A DNA stretch of 35,548 nt from positions 1 through 35,548 of the forward strand of contig JANNRR010000025.1 of the NCBI GenBank assembly GCA_031401675.1, written 5' to 3'. Below, one piece after another: positions 1 to 7,287 of the stretch. The notes below the pieces were generated by a model. The model saw nothing but the letters and a program-made list of their open reading frames with translations, ran no database searches and was not told where the DNA came from. Every line of letters begins with the position of its first letter. Position 1 is the first letter of the stretch. A program made the translations under genes and the position numbers. The DNA comes from JANNRR01 sp031401675 (GTDB lineage Bacteria > Pseudomonadota > Alphaproteobacteria > Rhodobacterales > Rhodobacteraceae).

Positions 1-43
1 CCGATCACCCCGCCAACGGGGTCAGTTTTGCACGCCGAAACAC
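1..43 (-). mobile_element. Probable IS21-family terminal end (partial, cut by window edge)
   Basis: Read on the minus strand, the reading frame of the neighbouring transposase OrfA stops matching its family after about 18 codons. It runs into a segment containing TGTTTCGGCGTGCAAAACTGACCCC. I recognise this style of end (short GTGCAAAA-TGACCCC repeats) from IS21-type elements, which carry multiple terminal repeats. Only about 43 bases are visible, so no istA/istB gene can be seen. The assignment rests on pattern memory and on the abrupt break of OrfA. Confidence 0.45.
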
Positions 44-97
44 ACGGACCGCGCGTTCACGCACTTCGGGGGAAAACTTGTTCGTTGTCTTGCTCAT
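44..97 (-). pseudogene. IS3-family transposase OrfA, N-terminal fragment
   Basis: ATG at 97 opens a peptide beginning MSKTTNKFSPEVRERAVR, the characteristic N-terminus of an IS3-family OrfA helix-turn-helix protein. After residue 18 the frame enters foreign sequence and stops at 5-7. A full OrfA would be about 90-100 residues, so this is a broken copy. Its upstream GGATGGAGC, just before the ATG, is a plausible ribosome binding site belonging to the element. Confidence 0.7.
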
Positions 98-150
98 GAT
101 GCTCCATCCTACTCAGGAGTTGGAGCCTCCGGCAAACCCGGCGCGGTTCA
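44..150 (-). mobile_element. Left end of a second IS3-family element inserted in the first
   Basis: The left terminus appears to be the TGA at 150-148, followed by the GC-rich terminal repeat CCGCGCCGGGTTTGCCGGAGG and then orfA at 97. IS3-family elements characteristically start with TGA. The insertion point lies inside orfB of the other IS3 element (148-318), whose frame is closed by this very TGA. The element continues only to about position 44, where IS21-like sequence starts. No target duplication can be judged because the far side is outside the window. Confidence 0.6.
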
Positions 151-318
151 GACCAGCAGATCGGCGATCTGTTCGTTCTCGTCGCTCAGAAGTGGGCTGT
201 AGCGATAGCAGGTCTCGCCGACCCCAAAGGTCCGGCAGGCTACTGCGACACTGACCCCGCGTCGCTCCACCGCCGTTGCGGCCATCTCGCGGCGCTGAGA
301 TGGCCCCGTCACTTTTTT
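148..318 (-). pseudogene. IS3-family (IS407-like) transposase OrfB, truncated N-terminus
   Basis: In the -1 frame relative to OrfA the minus strand encodes a peptide from KKVTGPSQRREMAATAVERR to SPLLSDENEQIADLLV. This is the standard OrfB N-terminus of IS3 elements of the IS407/IS51 type. The A6 run at 313-318 followed by G is the expected programmed -1 frameshift site for making the OrfAB fusion. The coding frame is closed after 56 residues by the TGA that starts the second inserted element. The catalytic DDE core is therefore missing and the element cannot transpose by itself. Confidence 0.75.
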
Positions 319-638
319 CCAAGGGCTTCCTTCGGCAACTCGTTCTGCATGCTCAACTCGGCGAACATCTTCTTCAGCCGCCGGTTCTCATCTTCAAGCG
401 CCTTGGTCTGCGCGATCATCGACGCATCCATGCCCCCATACTTCGCCCGCCACTTGTAAAACGACGCCGTGCTCATACCATGCTCCCGGCAAAGCTCAGC
501 CACCGGCACGCCGCCTTCGGCTTGGCGCAGGATCGCAAGGATCTGGGGTTCGTCGTATCTCGTCATCTTCATCTGAATCTCCTCATGCATCTTGTCGAGA
601 AAATTCTACATATGCTGCCCCATACTTTCGGGGGGGAT
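151..638 (-). mobile_element. IS3-family (IS407-like) element, 5' part
   Basis: This contains orfA (309-572) and the first part of orfB (148-318), linked by an A6G frameshift site. The outer left end is probably near 630-638, where the minus strand reads CCCCCCGAAAGTATGGGG. That is just before the point where the plus strand becomes recognisable as the C-terminus of a different transposase (639-722). The element therefore appears to have inserted into an IS5-type transposase gene, and was later broken by a second IS3-type insertion at 150. Confidence 0.6.
309..572 (-). CDS. IS3-family transposase OrfA (helix-turn-helix subunit)
   Basis: An 87-residue protein that binds the terminal repeats of its element. 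Residues near 5-50 contain the transposase_8 type helix-turn-helix (ILAILRQAEGGVPVAELC, then CREHGMSTASFYKWRAKYGG). A leucine-zipper-like segment (ALEDENRRLKKMFAELSMQN) follows for multimerisation. The start at 572 is preferred to the upstream in-frame ATG at 590 because GAGGAG lies six bases before it and family members start MKxTR. Its end overlaps the A6G slippage site that feeds OrfB. OrfA itself is intact, but its OrfB partner is truncated. Confidence 0.85.
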   Translation of the reverse strand: MKMTRYDEPQILAILRQAEGGVPVAELCREHGMSTASFYKWRAKYGGMDASMIAQTKALEDENRRLKKMFAELSMQNELPKEALGKK

Positions 639-722
639 TACCTCGCAACCCGTTACGACCGCTGCCCGATCCTGTTTCTGTCCGCCTGCGCCCTGGCCGC
701 AACCGTCATGTTCTGGTTGTGA
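639..722 (+). pseudogene. IS5-type transposase, C-terminal remnant
   Basis: The plus strand reads YLATRYDRCPILFLSACALA, then ATVMFWL and a stop at 720-722. The ATRYD...FLxAxxLAA pattern with a final WL is the usual C-terminal end of IS5-family DDE transposases, where the phrase is typically RIATRYDK. Only 27 codons remain. Everything upstream is replaced by the IS3-family element ending near 638. Family assignment is by eye from the short tail. Confidence 0.6.
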
Positions 723-732
723 GTCCTGACCC
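720..732. repeat. Putative terminal inverted repeat of the IS5 remnant
   Basis: TGAGTCCTGACCC directly overlaps and follows the stop codon of the transposase remnant. IS5-type terminal repeats usually lie within a few bases of the transposase stop. The matching left copy (GGGTCAGGACTCA) should be outside the window or lost. Confidence 0.4.
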
Positions 733-975
733 GACGGACACCTCCTTTGCCAACGGCGAGATCATTCCGCCGCTTCCGGTGGCGGCTTCTCGTGCCGCCG
801 GATACATTGGCGCGTTCCGGCACCCGCATGCGCTCTGACGGTCCAGAGCCCGGGGACTTGCCCTCTACCAAGTCCGGACCGGGTCAGACGATGCCGGGTC
901 AGCATATGCCAGGTCGGCCAGAGCATGTCGGACAAATCACCCATCAGAAGAAGGAGGCTGCTGATAAGCAGACGT
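733..975. other. Intergenic stretch between IS nest and first catabolic gene
   Basis: I see no convincing gene here. It contains a GC-rich inverted repeat (CCGCCGCTTCCGGTGGCGG near 769-787) and a short perfect hairpin CTGCT-gata-AGCAG at 958-971. The latter lies just beyond the stop of the minus-strand gene at 976 and could act as a weak terminator, though it is followed by a pyrimidine-rich tract rather than a clean T run. Confidence 0.35.
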
Positions 976-2076
976 TCAGATCTCCCAAACCGGATTGCCG
1001 AGTGCTGCCCTGATTGGTTCAATTCCCAGGCCTGCCGCGTCGGGCGCGCGCATGGTGCCGCTGACGCGCTTTGGCGCTCCCTCGGCTATATCGACTGTCC
1101 CGTAGGAATTGAAGTCGGTGGCCGAAAAGCTGAACTCCTCCGGTGTCGATTGCGCCAGATGGGCGATGGTGGCCGTGACGATATCACCGCCCCAGGTATC
1201 CTCGATGGTCATCGGAATACCCGCATGGACGCACAGATCACGGATCAGGCGCGCCTTGGTCAGCCCGCCGACCTTGGAGATTTTCAAGTTGATGACATCC
1301 ATGGCCGCATCGGCCAGCCCGCGCGTCAGGCTGTCGACGCCAGTAATCACCTCGTCCAGCACGAAGGGTAAGGACGTGCGGCGGCGCGTGACCAGACATT
1401 CCTCGTAGGTGGGGCAGGGCTGTTCGATGTAGACATCGACATCGCGCACCGCATTCACGACGCGTGCCGCCTCATGCATCGTCCATCCGGTATTGGCGTC
1501 CGCCACCAGAACATCCCCGGAGCGCATTTCCTTGGCGCAAAGCCGGATGCGCTCGATATCGCTGTCGGCATCGGAGCCCACTTTCAGCTGGAACTTGGTA
1601 TAGCCCTGCTCGCGGTACATGGCGACGTTGGCGGCCATGGCGGCAGGTTCTACCTGCGAAATGGCGCGGTAAAGCATGATGTCGCTTTGCGCTTTGCCGC
1701 CAAGCAGTTGGTAGACCGGCAGCCCGGTCGATTTGCCCAGGATATCCCAGCAGGCGACATCAATGGCCGCCTTTACATAAGGATGCCCGCGCAGGACCGA
1801 ATCCATATGGCGGTTCAGTGTGCCCAGGTCGCGCGGATCGAACCCGACGACCTTGGGGGCGATTTCGGCAAGGCCGGACCTGACGCCCAACGCGTAGGCC
1901 GGCAAGTAGGCGGACCCAAGCGGGCAGCATTCGCCGAAGCCGGTGATGCCCGCATCGGTTTCAACCTCCACAATGGTTGAATCAAAGACCTCGACATAAT
2001 TTCCGTTGGACCAGCTGTAGCGACCTTCCTTGAGCGGCAGATCAACCTGATAGGCGCGGATCGCAGTGATCTTCAC
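976..2076 (-). CDS. Enolase-superfamily dehydratase/epimerase, cis-3-hydroxy-L-proline dehydratase-like
   Basis: A 366-residue mandelate racemase/muconate lactonizing enzyme family protein. The N-terminal capping domain (about 1-125) is followed by the TIM barrel. Metal ligands appear as Asp in LVADANTGW, Glu in YIEQPC and Glu in VLDEVI. General bases are the Lys in FQLKVG and the second Lys of NLKISKVGG. The Q-x-K form of the first motif, instead of K-x-K, resembles proline-betaine epimerase and cis-3-hydroxyproline dehydratase subfamilies, and the phrase YSWSNGNYVEVFDSTIVEVE is close to the latter as I remember it. The GTG at 2076 is chosen because GGAG sits six bases upstream and the product then starts (M)KITAIRAYQ; the ATG at 2088 lies before the ribosome site. 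It is the last gene of the long minus-strand operon, 135 bases after the SDR. It could equally be a related epimerase. Confidence 0.8.
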   Translation of the reverse strand: MKITAIRAYQVDLPLKEGRYSWSNGNYVEVFDSTIVEVETDAGITGFGECCPLGSAYLPAYALGVRSGLAEIAPKVVGFDPRDLGTLNRHMDSVLRGHPYVKAAIDVACWDILGKSTGLPVYQLLGGKAQSDIMLYRAISQVEPAAMAANVAMYREQGYTKFQLKVGSDADSDIERIRLCAKEMRSGDVLVADANTGWTMHEAARVVNAVRDVDVYIEQPCPTYEECLVTRRRTSLPFVLDEVITGVDSLTRGLADAAMDVINLKISKVGGLTKARLIRDLCVHAGIPMTIEDTWGGDIVTATIAHLAQSTPEEFSFSATDFNSYGTVDIAEGAPKRVSGTMRAPDAAGLGIEPIRAALGNPVWEI

Positions 2077-2211
2077 GAAATTCTCCATTGCACGGTCGGG
2101 ATGTAGGTCAGCATGACGTGACAGCAGTCAGCCCACAATGGCGTCTCGGATTTCTCCTGACCAGAGAAAACGACGAAATCATCAACAGCGGTCTGGGCGT
2201 TTCCCGCCACC

Positions 2212-2967
2212 TCAGGTCAGCAACACCCCACCATCGGCGACAAAAGCCTGCCCGGTCACATAGTTCGCCGCGGTCCGGTCGCACAGGAACAGCGCAAGGT
2301 CCGCCATTTCGCGGTAGCTCCCTTCACGGCCCATCGGGACGGCGGCTTGTGCGGCAAGGGAGCGGGCACGCAGATCGGCGCTGGTCATCGCCGCCCGGCG
2401 GTCCTGCATCACCGCTTCCAGATAGCCGGGGCAAAGGCAGTTGGCGCGAATGCCTTGTGCGGCGTGGTCAAGGGCGATGGCGCGGGCCAACTGGATCAGC
2501 GCGGCCTTGGAGACGGAATAGACCGCCTCGAGCGGCGCGGGTTTCAGCCCGGCGATGGACGAGGTGAACAGAATCGACCCGGACCCGGCCCCGATCATTC
2601 CGGGCAAGACTGCGCGCGCGAACAGGAAGGCGGCGGTGACATTGACGTTCATCACCGCGTTCCAATCCTCGACAGTGGTGTTGGGCACATCGGTAGCTGA
2701 TTTCGGGTCGATCCCGGCGGCGACGAACAAGACATCCACCGGGCGACCCGCAGCAGCGCAGGCTTGTGCAGCGGTGGCGGGGTCCGCCGCATTTGCAGCC
2801 ACCGTTTTCGGGCGCGCCGGCAACTCGTCCGCAAGGGCAGCCAGACCCCCGGAATCGATGTCCACCAGCACAAGTTCGGCCCCCTCGGCGGCAAAGGCCC
2901 GGCTGGCGGCCTTACCCAGACCCGAGGCTGCGCCAACCACCATCACCAATTGTCCGTTGTACCGCAT
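2212..2967 (-). CDS. SDR-family oxidoreductase
   Basis: A 251-residue classical short-chain dehydrogenase. The Rossmann nucleotide motif VVGAASGLGKA is near residue 9, and the usual NNAG is replaced by VAAGIDP. Catalytic Ser is in FTSSIAG, with Tyr and Lys in AVYSVSKAA. The C-terminal family pattern YVTGQAFVADGG is present. An Asp at the end of the second strand (VLVDID) suggests NAD rather than NADP. It starts at the ATG at 2967, which overlaps the stop of the EthD gene by one base (TGATG), so the two are translationally coupled. The substrate is unknown; an alcohol or keto intermediate of the local pathway is inferred. Confidence 0.85.
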   Translation of the reverse strand: MRYNGQLVMVVGAASGLGKAASRAFAAEGAELVLVDIDSGGLAALADELPARPKTVAANAADPATAAQACAAAGRPVDVLFVAAGIDPKSATDVPNTTVEDWNAVMNVNVTAAFLFARAVLPGMIGAGSGSILFTSSIAGLKPAPLEAVYSVSKAALIQLARAIALDHAAQGIRANCLCPGYLEAVMQDRRAAMTSADLRARSLAAQAAVPMGREGSYREMADLALFLCDRTAANYVTGQAFVADGGVLLT

Positions 2968-3332
2968 CAGATATCCCTTTCCGGATTGGCAGGCAGAAGC
3001 TGCTGTTCGTATTCGCGCACCACAAGGCGTTGAAAGGCGCTGGTATTTGCCATGGTATCGGCCCGGGTCGGGCGCTGGGCGCGGCCATAGACAGCGTTGT
3101 AATCGGCCTCGGTTTCGAACCACTGCTCGGCGATGCCGTCCCATTCCGGTTCCTGATCCGGTTTCCCGGCCAGTCCGTCCACATCGGCCACCCGGATATC
3201 GACGATGTAGCGTTTGAGGTATGGCGTCTGGTCGGCAATGATGTCGGGGGCGTGACGGGTCAGCCACCAGTCGCGAAACTCGTCCAGCGTCAGATGCGGT
3301 GCCCGTTTCAGAAGCCACATGACCTTGATCAT
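2967..3332 (-). CDS. EthD-domain protein
   Basis: A 121-residue single-domain ferredoxin-like (dimeric alpha/beta barrel) protein. It begins MIKVMWLLKRAPHLTLDEF and continues with the conserved WWLTRHAP phrase of EthD proteins, where the histidine is typical. EthD was named for its requirement in ethyl tert-butyl ether degradation. Relatives in catabolic operons are small accessory or monooxygenase/isomerase-like proteins whose chemistry is often unknown. A GGGAAGAAGG purine tract precedes the start at 3332. It overlaps the downstream SDR by one base and follows the flavoprotein gene by 35 bases, so it belongs to the same operon. Confidence 0.8.
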   Translation of the reverse strand: MIKVMWLLKRAPHLTLDEFRDWWLTRHAPDIIADQTPYLKRYIVDIRVADVDGLAGKPDQEPEWDGIAEQWFETEADYNAVYGRAQRPTRADTMANTSAFQRLVVREYEQQLLPANPERDI

Positions 3333-3367
3333 CCTTCTTCCCTTTTGTTTGCCCAAGTATGGTGCCG

Positions 3368-5080
3368 TCAGGACGCCGTACCTTGGCCGAATTTCGCCGC
3401 ATCCAGTGCCGCGATATAGCCAAACGTCATGGCCGCGCCGATGGTCAGGCCCGCTGCCGCATAGGTGCCCCCTGTCATCGGCGATGCGGCATTTCCCGCC
3501 GCCCACAACCCCGAAATGACAGTCCCATCCTCGGCCAGAACACGCGCGGCGGCATCGGTCTTCAGCCCGACGAAGGTGCCGATATCGCCCGTCCGGATGC
3601 GGATCGCATAGAACGGTGCGTGCCGCATCGGGCCCAGCGTCGGGTTCGGACCGTGCGCCGGATCGCCATTGCCCCGGTCATAGAGGCTGGCGCCGCGACC
3701 GAAGTCGGGGTCTTCGCCGCGTTCGGCGTGGCTGTTGAACCGTGCGACCGTTGCGGTGAACGTCGTGGCATCAATCGCGATCCGTCCGGCCAGGTCGGCA
3801 AGGGTCTGGCCGCACATCAGATATCCGGCGCGGACATAGGGGCGCAGTCGCGCCGGAAACGGCCCGACCGGCCCCAATCCATAGCGCCGCAATGCTTTAT
3901 GGTCCGTCACGATCCAGGCGTGGGCACCCTGGGGGTGGCTGCCATGGGCGTCGATCAGCGCCGGGACGAAATCATGGTAGACCGAAGCCTCATTGGCAAA
4001 GCGCCTGCCGTCTGGCCCGACGCAGATCACCCCGGGTTTCGCCCGATCCGAAAAGTGCGGCCAGGGCCCTGATCGCGCTACGGTGTCAGGAACCACCGAG
4101 GCAGGTGCCCAGAGCATTGGCTGCGATACGGTGCGATCCGGCCGCGCGCCAAGGACCGCGACCAGATCGTCAAGATGCGGTCCGGGTGCGGTTGGCGGCA
4201 GGGCCACATGCGCGGGTTGTCCCACAAGAGCGCGGCGGGCGGTAGGATGGGCGTTCAGGCCGCCATTGGCAAGGATGACGCCAAGGCGCGCGCGCAGGAC
4301 CTTGCCCCCCAGATCGACGCCCACGACGGCGCCATTGTCAGTCACGAACCGTTGGACCGTAGCGCGCGTCTGAATGATACCGCCTGCTTTTTCCACGGCA
4401 TCGGCCAGCGCCGCCACGATGGCCCCGCCGTTCGTAAGACGTGTGCCGCGCGGCCATCCGTTCAGCCTGTCACGGAGATAGCCGGCGCTGAGTCGTACCA
4501 CGGCCAGTGCTGCGCCGGGACGGCGTGCCACATTCATGAATTGGTGCAGGTCCTTGGACGCTATAGACATTCCCCCAAACAGCATCATCGTGCCAAGCGG
4601 CGGACGCAGGCGGGCGAACAACGCGCGGCTCATACTGCGCGCCACAATAGGCAGCGGATTGAGCGCCCGCCGCCCCAGCGTCGCCCCTTGGGTATCCGGA
4701 ACGTAATCACGCGAGCCCCGATTCAGCGCGAAGTGTAGCCCTGCGTGTTGCTTCACCAAAGCCAGCATCGGCTCCACAGCCGCCAGATAGGCCACGGCGC
4801 GGGCGCTGTCGAAGTGATTGCCAGCGGTGGCTTGCAGGTAGGCAAGGGCGGCCTTGGACTCGTCGTCCGCATCGGGCGCATCGGCAAGTTGCCTCGCCTC
4901 AGGCGAATTGGGTGCCCAGATCATCCCTTCGGAGAGGGCAGTCGTGCCTCCGACCAGATCCGAGGATTCGAGCACCAGCACTGACAGACCTTGCGCCAGT
5001 GCCGTGACCGCCGCCGTCAGCCCGGCAGCACCGGACCCCACGATGACCAGATCCGGAATGGCATCGGGCCTGTCAGCCAT
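3368..5080 (-). CDS. FAD-dependent oxidoreductase, 3-ketosteroid dehydrogenase/fumarate reductase flavoprotein type
   Basis: A 570-residue flavoprotein. The N-terminal dinucleotide motif is LVIVGSGAAGLTAA (about residues 12-25), followed by LESSDLVGGTTALSEG, the phrase that contacts FAD in the FrdA/KstD family. The C-terminal FAD region reads GLWAAGNAASPMTGGTYAAA, then GLTIGAAMTFGYIAA, very like 3-ketosteroid delta-1-dehydrogenases. It would introduce or remove a C=C bond next to a carbonyl. No signal peptide is seen, so it is cytoplasmic. The ATG at 5080 gives the natural family start and overlaps the upstream SnoaL gene by eight bases; a longer in-frame extension to 5194 lies inside that gene and is rejected. 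A steroid is not implied: the operon is headed by an amino-acid importer. Confidence 0.85.
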   Translation of the reverse strand: MADRPDAIPDLVIVGSGAAGLTAAVTALAQGLSVLVLESSDLVGGTTALSEGMIWAPNSPEARQLADAPDADDESKAALAYLQATAGNHFDSARAVAYLAAVEPMLALVKQHAGLHFALNRGSRDYVPDTQGATLGRRALNPLPIVARSMSRALFARLRPPLGTMMLFGGMSIASKDLHQFMNVARRPGAALAVVRLSAGYLRDRLNGWPRGTRLTNGGAIVAALADAVEKAGGIIQTRATVQRFVTDNGAVVGVDLGGKVLRARLGVILANGGLNAHPTARRALVGQPAHVALPPTAPGPHLDDLVAVLGARPDRTVSQPMLWAPASVVPDTVARSGPWPHFSDRAKPGVICVGPDGRRFANEASVYHDFVPALIDAHGSHPQGAHAWIVTDHKALRRYGLGPVGPFPARLRPYVRAGYLMCGQTLADLAGRIAIDATTFTATVARFNSHAERGEDPDFGRGASLYDRGNGDPAHGPNPTLGPMRHAPFYAIRIRTGDIGTFVGLKTDAAARVLAEDGTVISGLWAAGNAASPMTGGTYAAAGLTIGAAMTFGYIAALDAAKFGQGTAS

Positions 5081-5645
5081 TTGGCGCGGCTGCCTTGGGT
5101 TCCGGGCCGTCAATTCCGGTTGGCGCGACCCAGCCGTCAGGTGGCGCGAGGCGTGGTGCCTGCGGGATCGCGACCCGAAACCCGGCATCGGCACCGTTCA
5201 TCTCCATCCGGCGTTCCTTGATGCGCCAGCCCTGAGACGTGCGGTGCAGTTGATCCAGATAGCGGCCATAGATCGTTGCCGTCGATCCGTCGGGGCGTTC
5301 GTGCCAGGCGTGGACATAGCTTTCGGCATGGGCGGTGTCTTGCGTGTCGCGCCAGATCCGCACATTCGACAAATGATGTGCCGTGCGTGTCCAGCGCCAC
5401 ATCCGTGCCAAGGACGCCTGCAGCGCGTCCGGTCCTTCGGCGATCAGGTGGGGGTCAGGCCCGTAGATCACGCGGCAATCGGGCGTGAACAACCGGGCAA
5501 GTGCGGGCAGGTCCATCCGGTCGAGATGCCGGCAATAGTCGATCAAGAGGTCTTCGATGGCACGTTGATCCTCCGGGGCCAGACGCGATTCTTCAGTCCG
5601 ACCATGGCTACCTGCCATTCTTGTGCCGAACGTCCCTTCTGTCAT
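5073..5645 (-). CDS. SnoaL-like (NTF2-fold) protein
   Basis: A 190-residue protein whose residues about 30-160 form a SnoaL_4/NTF2-like domain. It shows EDLLIDYCRHLDRMDLPALA, LFTPDC, the segment AHHLSNVRI and the terminal strand GWRIKERRMEMNG. This fold serves as a small isomerase, cyclase, hydratase or dioxygenase beta subunit, and pairing with ketosteroid-dehydrogenase-like flavoproteins is common. The start at 5645 is chosen for GGGGGA about nine bases upstream. An in-frame ATG at 5618 is possible, and extension to 5723 would run into the upstream SDR. The last 30 residues are proline-rich. The exact reaction is unknown. Confidence 0.75.
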   Translation of the reverse strand: MTEGTFGTRMAGSHGRTEESRLAPEDQRAIEDLLIDYCRHLDRMDLPALARLFTPDCRVIYGPDPHLIAEGPDALQASLARMWRWTRTAHHLSNVRIWRDTQDTAHAESYVHAWHERPDGSTATIYGRYLDQLHRTSQGWRIKERRMEMNGADAGFRVAIPQAPRLAPPDGWVAPTGIDGPEPKAAAPNG

Positions 5646-5694
5646 TGCGCCACATCCCCCATGTATTGGTTTCCCGACCGACCCGGCGCCTCTG

Positions 5695-6489
5695 CTACCG
5701 CAGTTCCAACAGACCGCCATCAACGGGAATGATCTGCCCCGTCATCCAGGATGAGCGGTCCGAGGCTAGGAACAGAACCACCTCGGCGACCTCCTCGGGT
5801 GTTCCCCATCGGGAAATCGGATAGCGGTTGATGAGTTGCTGCAACAATTCCTGGTAGTGGTTGTCGTTGGTGGCTCTTGCACGGAACTGCTGTTCCGACA
5901 GGGGTGTGCGGATGGCACCGGGGGCCACGGCGTTGACCCGGACGCCGCGCACCGCATAGTCGGCCGCCAGTTGCCGGGTCAGTGCCACGACCGCCCCCTT
6001 GGAGGCCGAATAGGCCGCTGTGCCCTTGGTTCCAACCAGACCCACGGTTGACGCGGTGAACACCAGCGTGCTGCCCTGACGCGCCAACAGGTGCGGCAGC
6101 ACGGCGCGTGCGGTCAGAAAGGCACCGGTCGCGTTGATCCGGAGGGCCCGGTTCCAGTCGGCCAGCGAAATCGACAGGATATCGCCTTCGACCATCACGC
6201 CCGCATTGGCGGCAGTGGTGTCGATGCGCCCGGTCCAGTTGATTGCGCGTTCGGCCATTGCGGCAACCGACGCCTCGTCCGCCACATCGACGCGAACGCC
6301 CAAGGCGCGCTGACCTGCAGCCGTCAACTCCGCCGCCAATGCGACGACCCCGTCCTCGTTCAGGTCGGCACAGAGCACGGCCATTCCCTCTTGGGCAAAA
6401 CGCCGGGCGATGGCGCGCCCGATGCCCGAGGCGGCCCCGGTCACGACGGCTGTCCGCTGATGGGTTGTGGTATCGGAATCGCTCGGCAT
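5695..6489 (-). CDS. SDR-family oxidoreductase
   Basis: A 264-residue classical SDR. The cofactor motif VVTGAASGIGRAIA is near residue 15. The central Asn motif is altered to TAANAGV (usual NNAG). Catalytic Ser is in FTASTVG, and Tyr/Lys in AAYSASKGA. Asp at the end of strand two (LCADLNED) favours NAD. PGAIRTPL and WMTGQIIPVDGG are normal family phrases. GAGGAA stands about five bases before the ATG at 6489. It lies 60 bases downstream of the ABC ATPase gene and 49 bases upstream of the SnoaL gene, so it links the transport and enzyme halves of the operon. Substrate unknown. Confidence 0.85.
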   Translation of the reverse strand: MPSDSDTTTHQRTAVVTGAASGIGRAIARRFAQEGMAVLCADLNEDGVVALAAELTAAGQRALGVRVDVADEASVAAMAERAINWTGRIDTTAANAGVMVEGDILSISLADWNRALRINATGAFLTARAVLPHLLARQGSTLVFTASTVGLVGTKGTAAYSASKGAVVALTRQLAADYAVRGVRVNAVAPGAIRTPLSEQQFRARATNDNHYQELLQQLINRYPISRWGTPEEVAEVVLFLASDRSSWMTGQIIPVDGGLLELR

Positions 6490-6549
6490 GGTTTCCTCGC
6501 ATCTTCGTCCGGCAAGGCGCTTTGGCCGGGCAGGGTCGCGCCGCGCCCG

Positions 6550-7287
6550 TCAGTGCCGCAAGATCTTGCCAAAGAAATCCCGGGCCCGGTCGGTCAAGGG
6601 GTTGTCGAACATCTCTTTCGGGGCGCCGGTCTCGATGATTTCGCCGCGATCCATGAACACCACCTTGTTCGCCACTTCGCGGACAAAGGCCATCTCGTGG
6701 CTGACGATGATCATCGTCATGCCTTCGCGCGCCAGCCGTCGGATCGTGTCCAGAACTTCGGTCACAAGTTCGGGGTCGAGCGCCGAGGTCACCTCGTCCA
6801 GCAGCAGGATTTGCGGCTGCAGGGCAAGCGCCCGGGCAATCGCGACCCGCTGCTGCTGGCCACCTGACAACTGGTCTGGATAGGCAGCATGTTTGTCGCC
6901 AAGTCCGACAAGGTCCAGTAGTCGGCGGGCCTCGGCCTCGACCTCGTCTTTCGGGCGATGCTTGATCTTGGCCGGCGCGAGGGTGACGTTCTTCATCACG
7001 GTCATGTTCTGGAACAGGTTGAACTGCTGAAAGACGATCGCCATCCGGTCGCGGGCTGCGCGCACGGCGGTCGCGTTGCGGTAATCGATGGTTTCGCCGG
7101 CGATATCCACAGTTCCGGCGGTAATCGGGGTCAAGCCGACCAGAGCCCGCAAGACGGTGGACTTGCCCGACCCCGAAGGACCGATCAGCGCCGCGATCTC
7201 GCCCTTTTCGATGGAAAGACTGATGCCGCGTAGGACTTCATGTGCGCCGTATTTTGCGCGCACTCCGTTGACCGCGAGGTGTGGCAA
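6550..7287 (-). CDS. Polar amino-acid ABC transporter, ATP-binding protein
   Basis: A 245-residue GlnQ/HisP-type ATPase. Walker A is GPSGSGKST, the Q-loop phrase is FQQFNLF, the ABC signature is LSGGQQQRVAIARAL, Walker B is ILLLDEVTSALDPE (Val where most relatives have Pro) and the switch His is in IVSHEM. The start is a TTG at 7287 with GGAG seven bases upstream. It lies inside the 3' end of the upstream permease gene (about 50 bases overlap), consistent with coupled translation. It powers import together with the two permeases and the binding protein. Confidence 0.92.
   Translation of the reverse strand: MPHLAVNGVRAKYGAHEVLRGISLSIEKGEIAALIGPSGSGKSTVLRALVGLTPITAGTVDIAGETIDYRNATAVRAARDRMAIVFQQFNLFQNMTVMKNVTLAPAKIKHRPKDEVEAEARRLLDLVGLGDKHAAYPDQLSGGQQQRVAIARALALQPQILLLDEVTSALDPELVTEVLDTIRRLAREGMTMIIVSHEMAFVREVANKVVFMDRGEIIETGAPKEMFDNPLTDRARDFFGKILRH

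Noticed and set aside
2968..3423. Extension of the SDR frame upstream of 2967
   Set aside because: It is the antiphase shadow of the EthD gene. The SDR fold starts at ATG 2967 with TGATG coupling.
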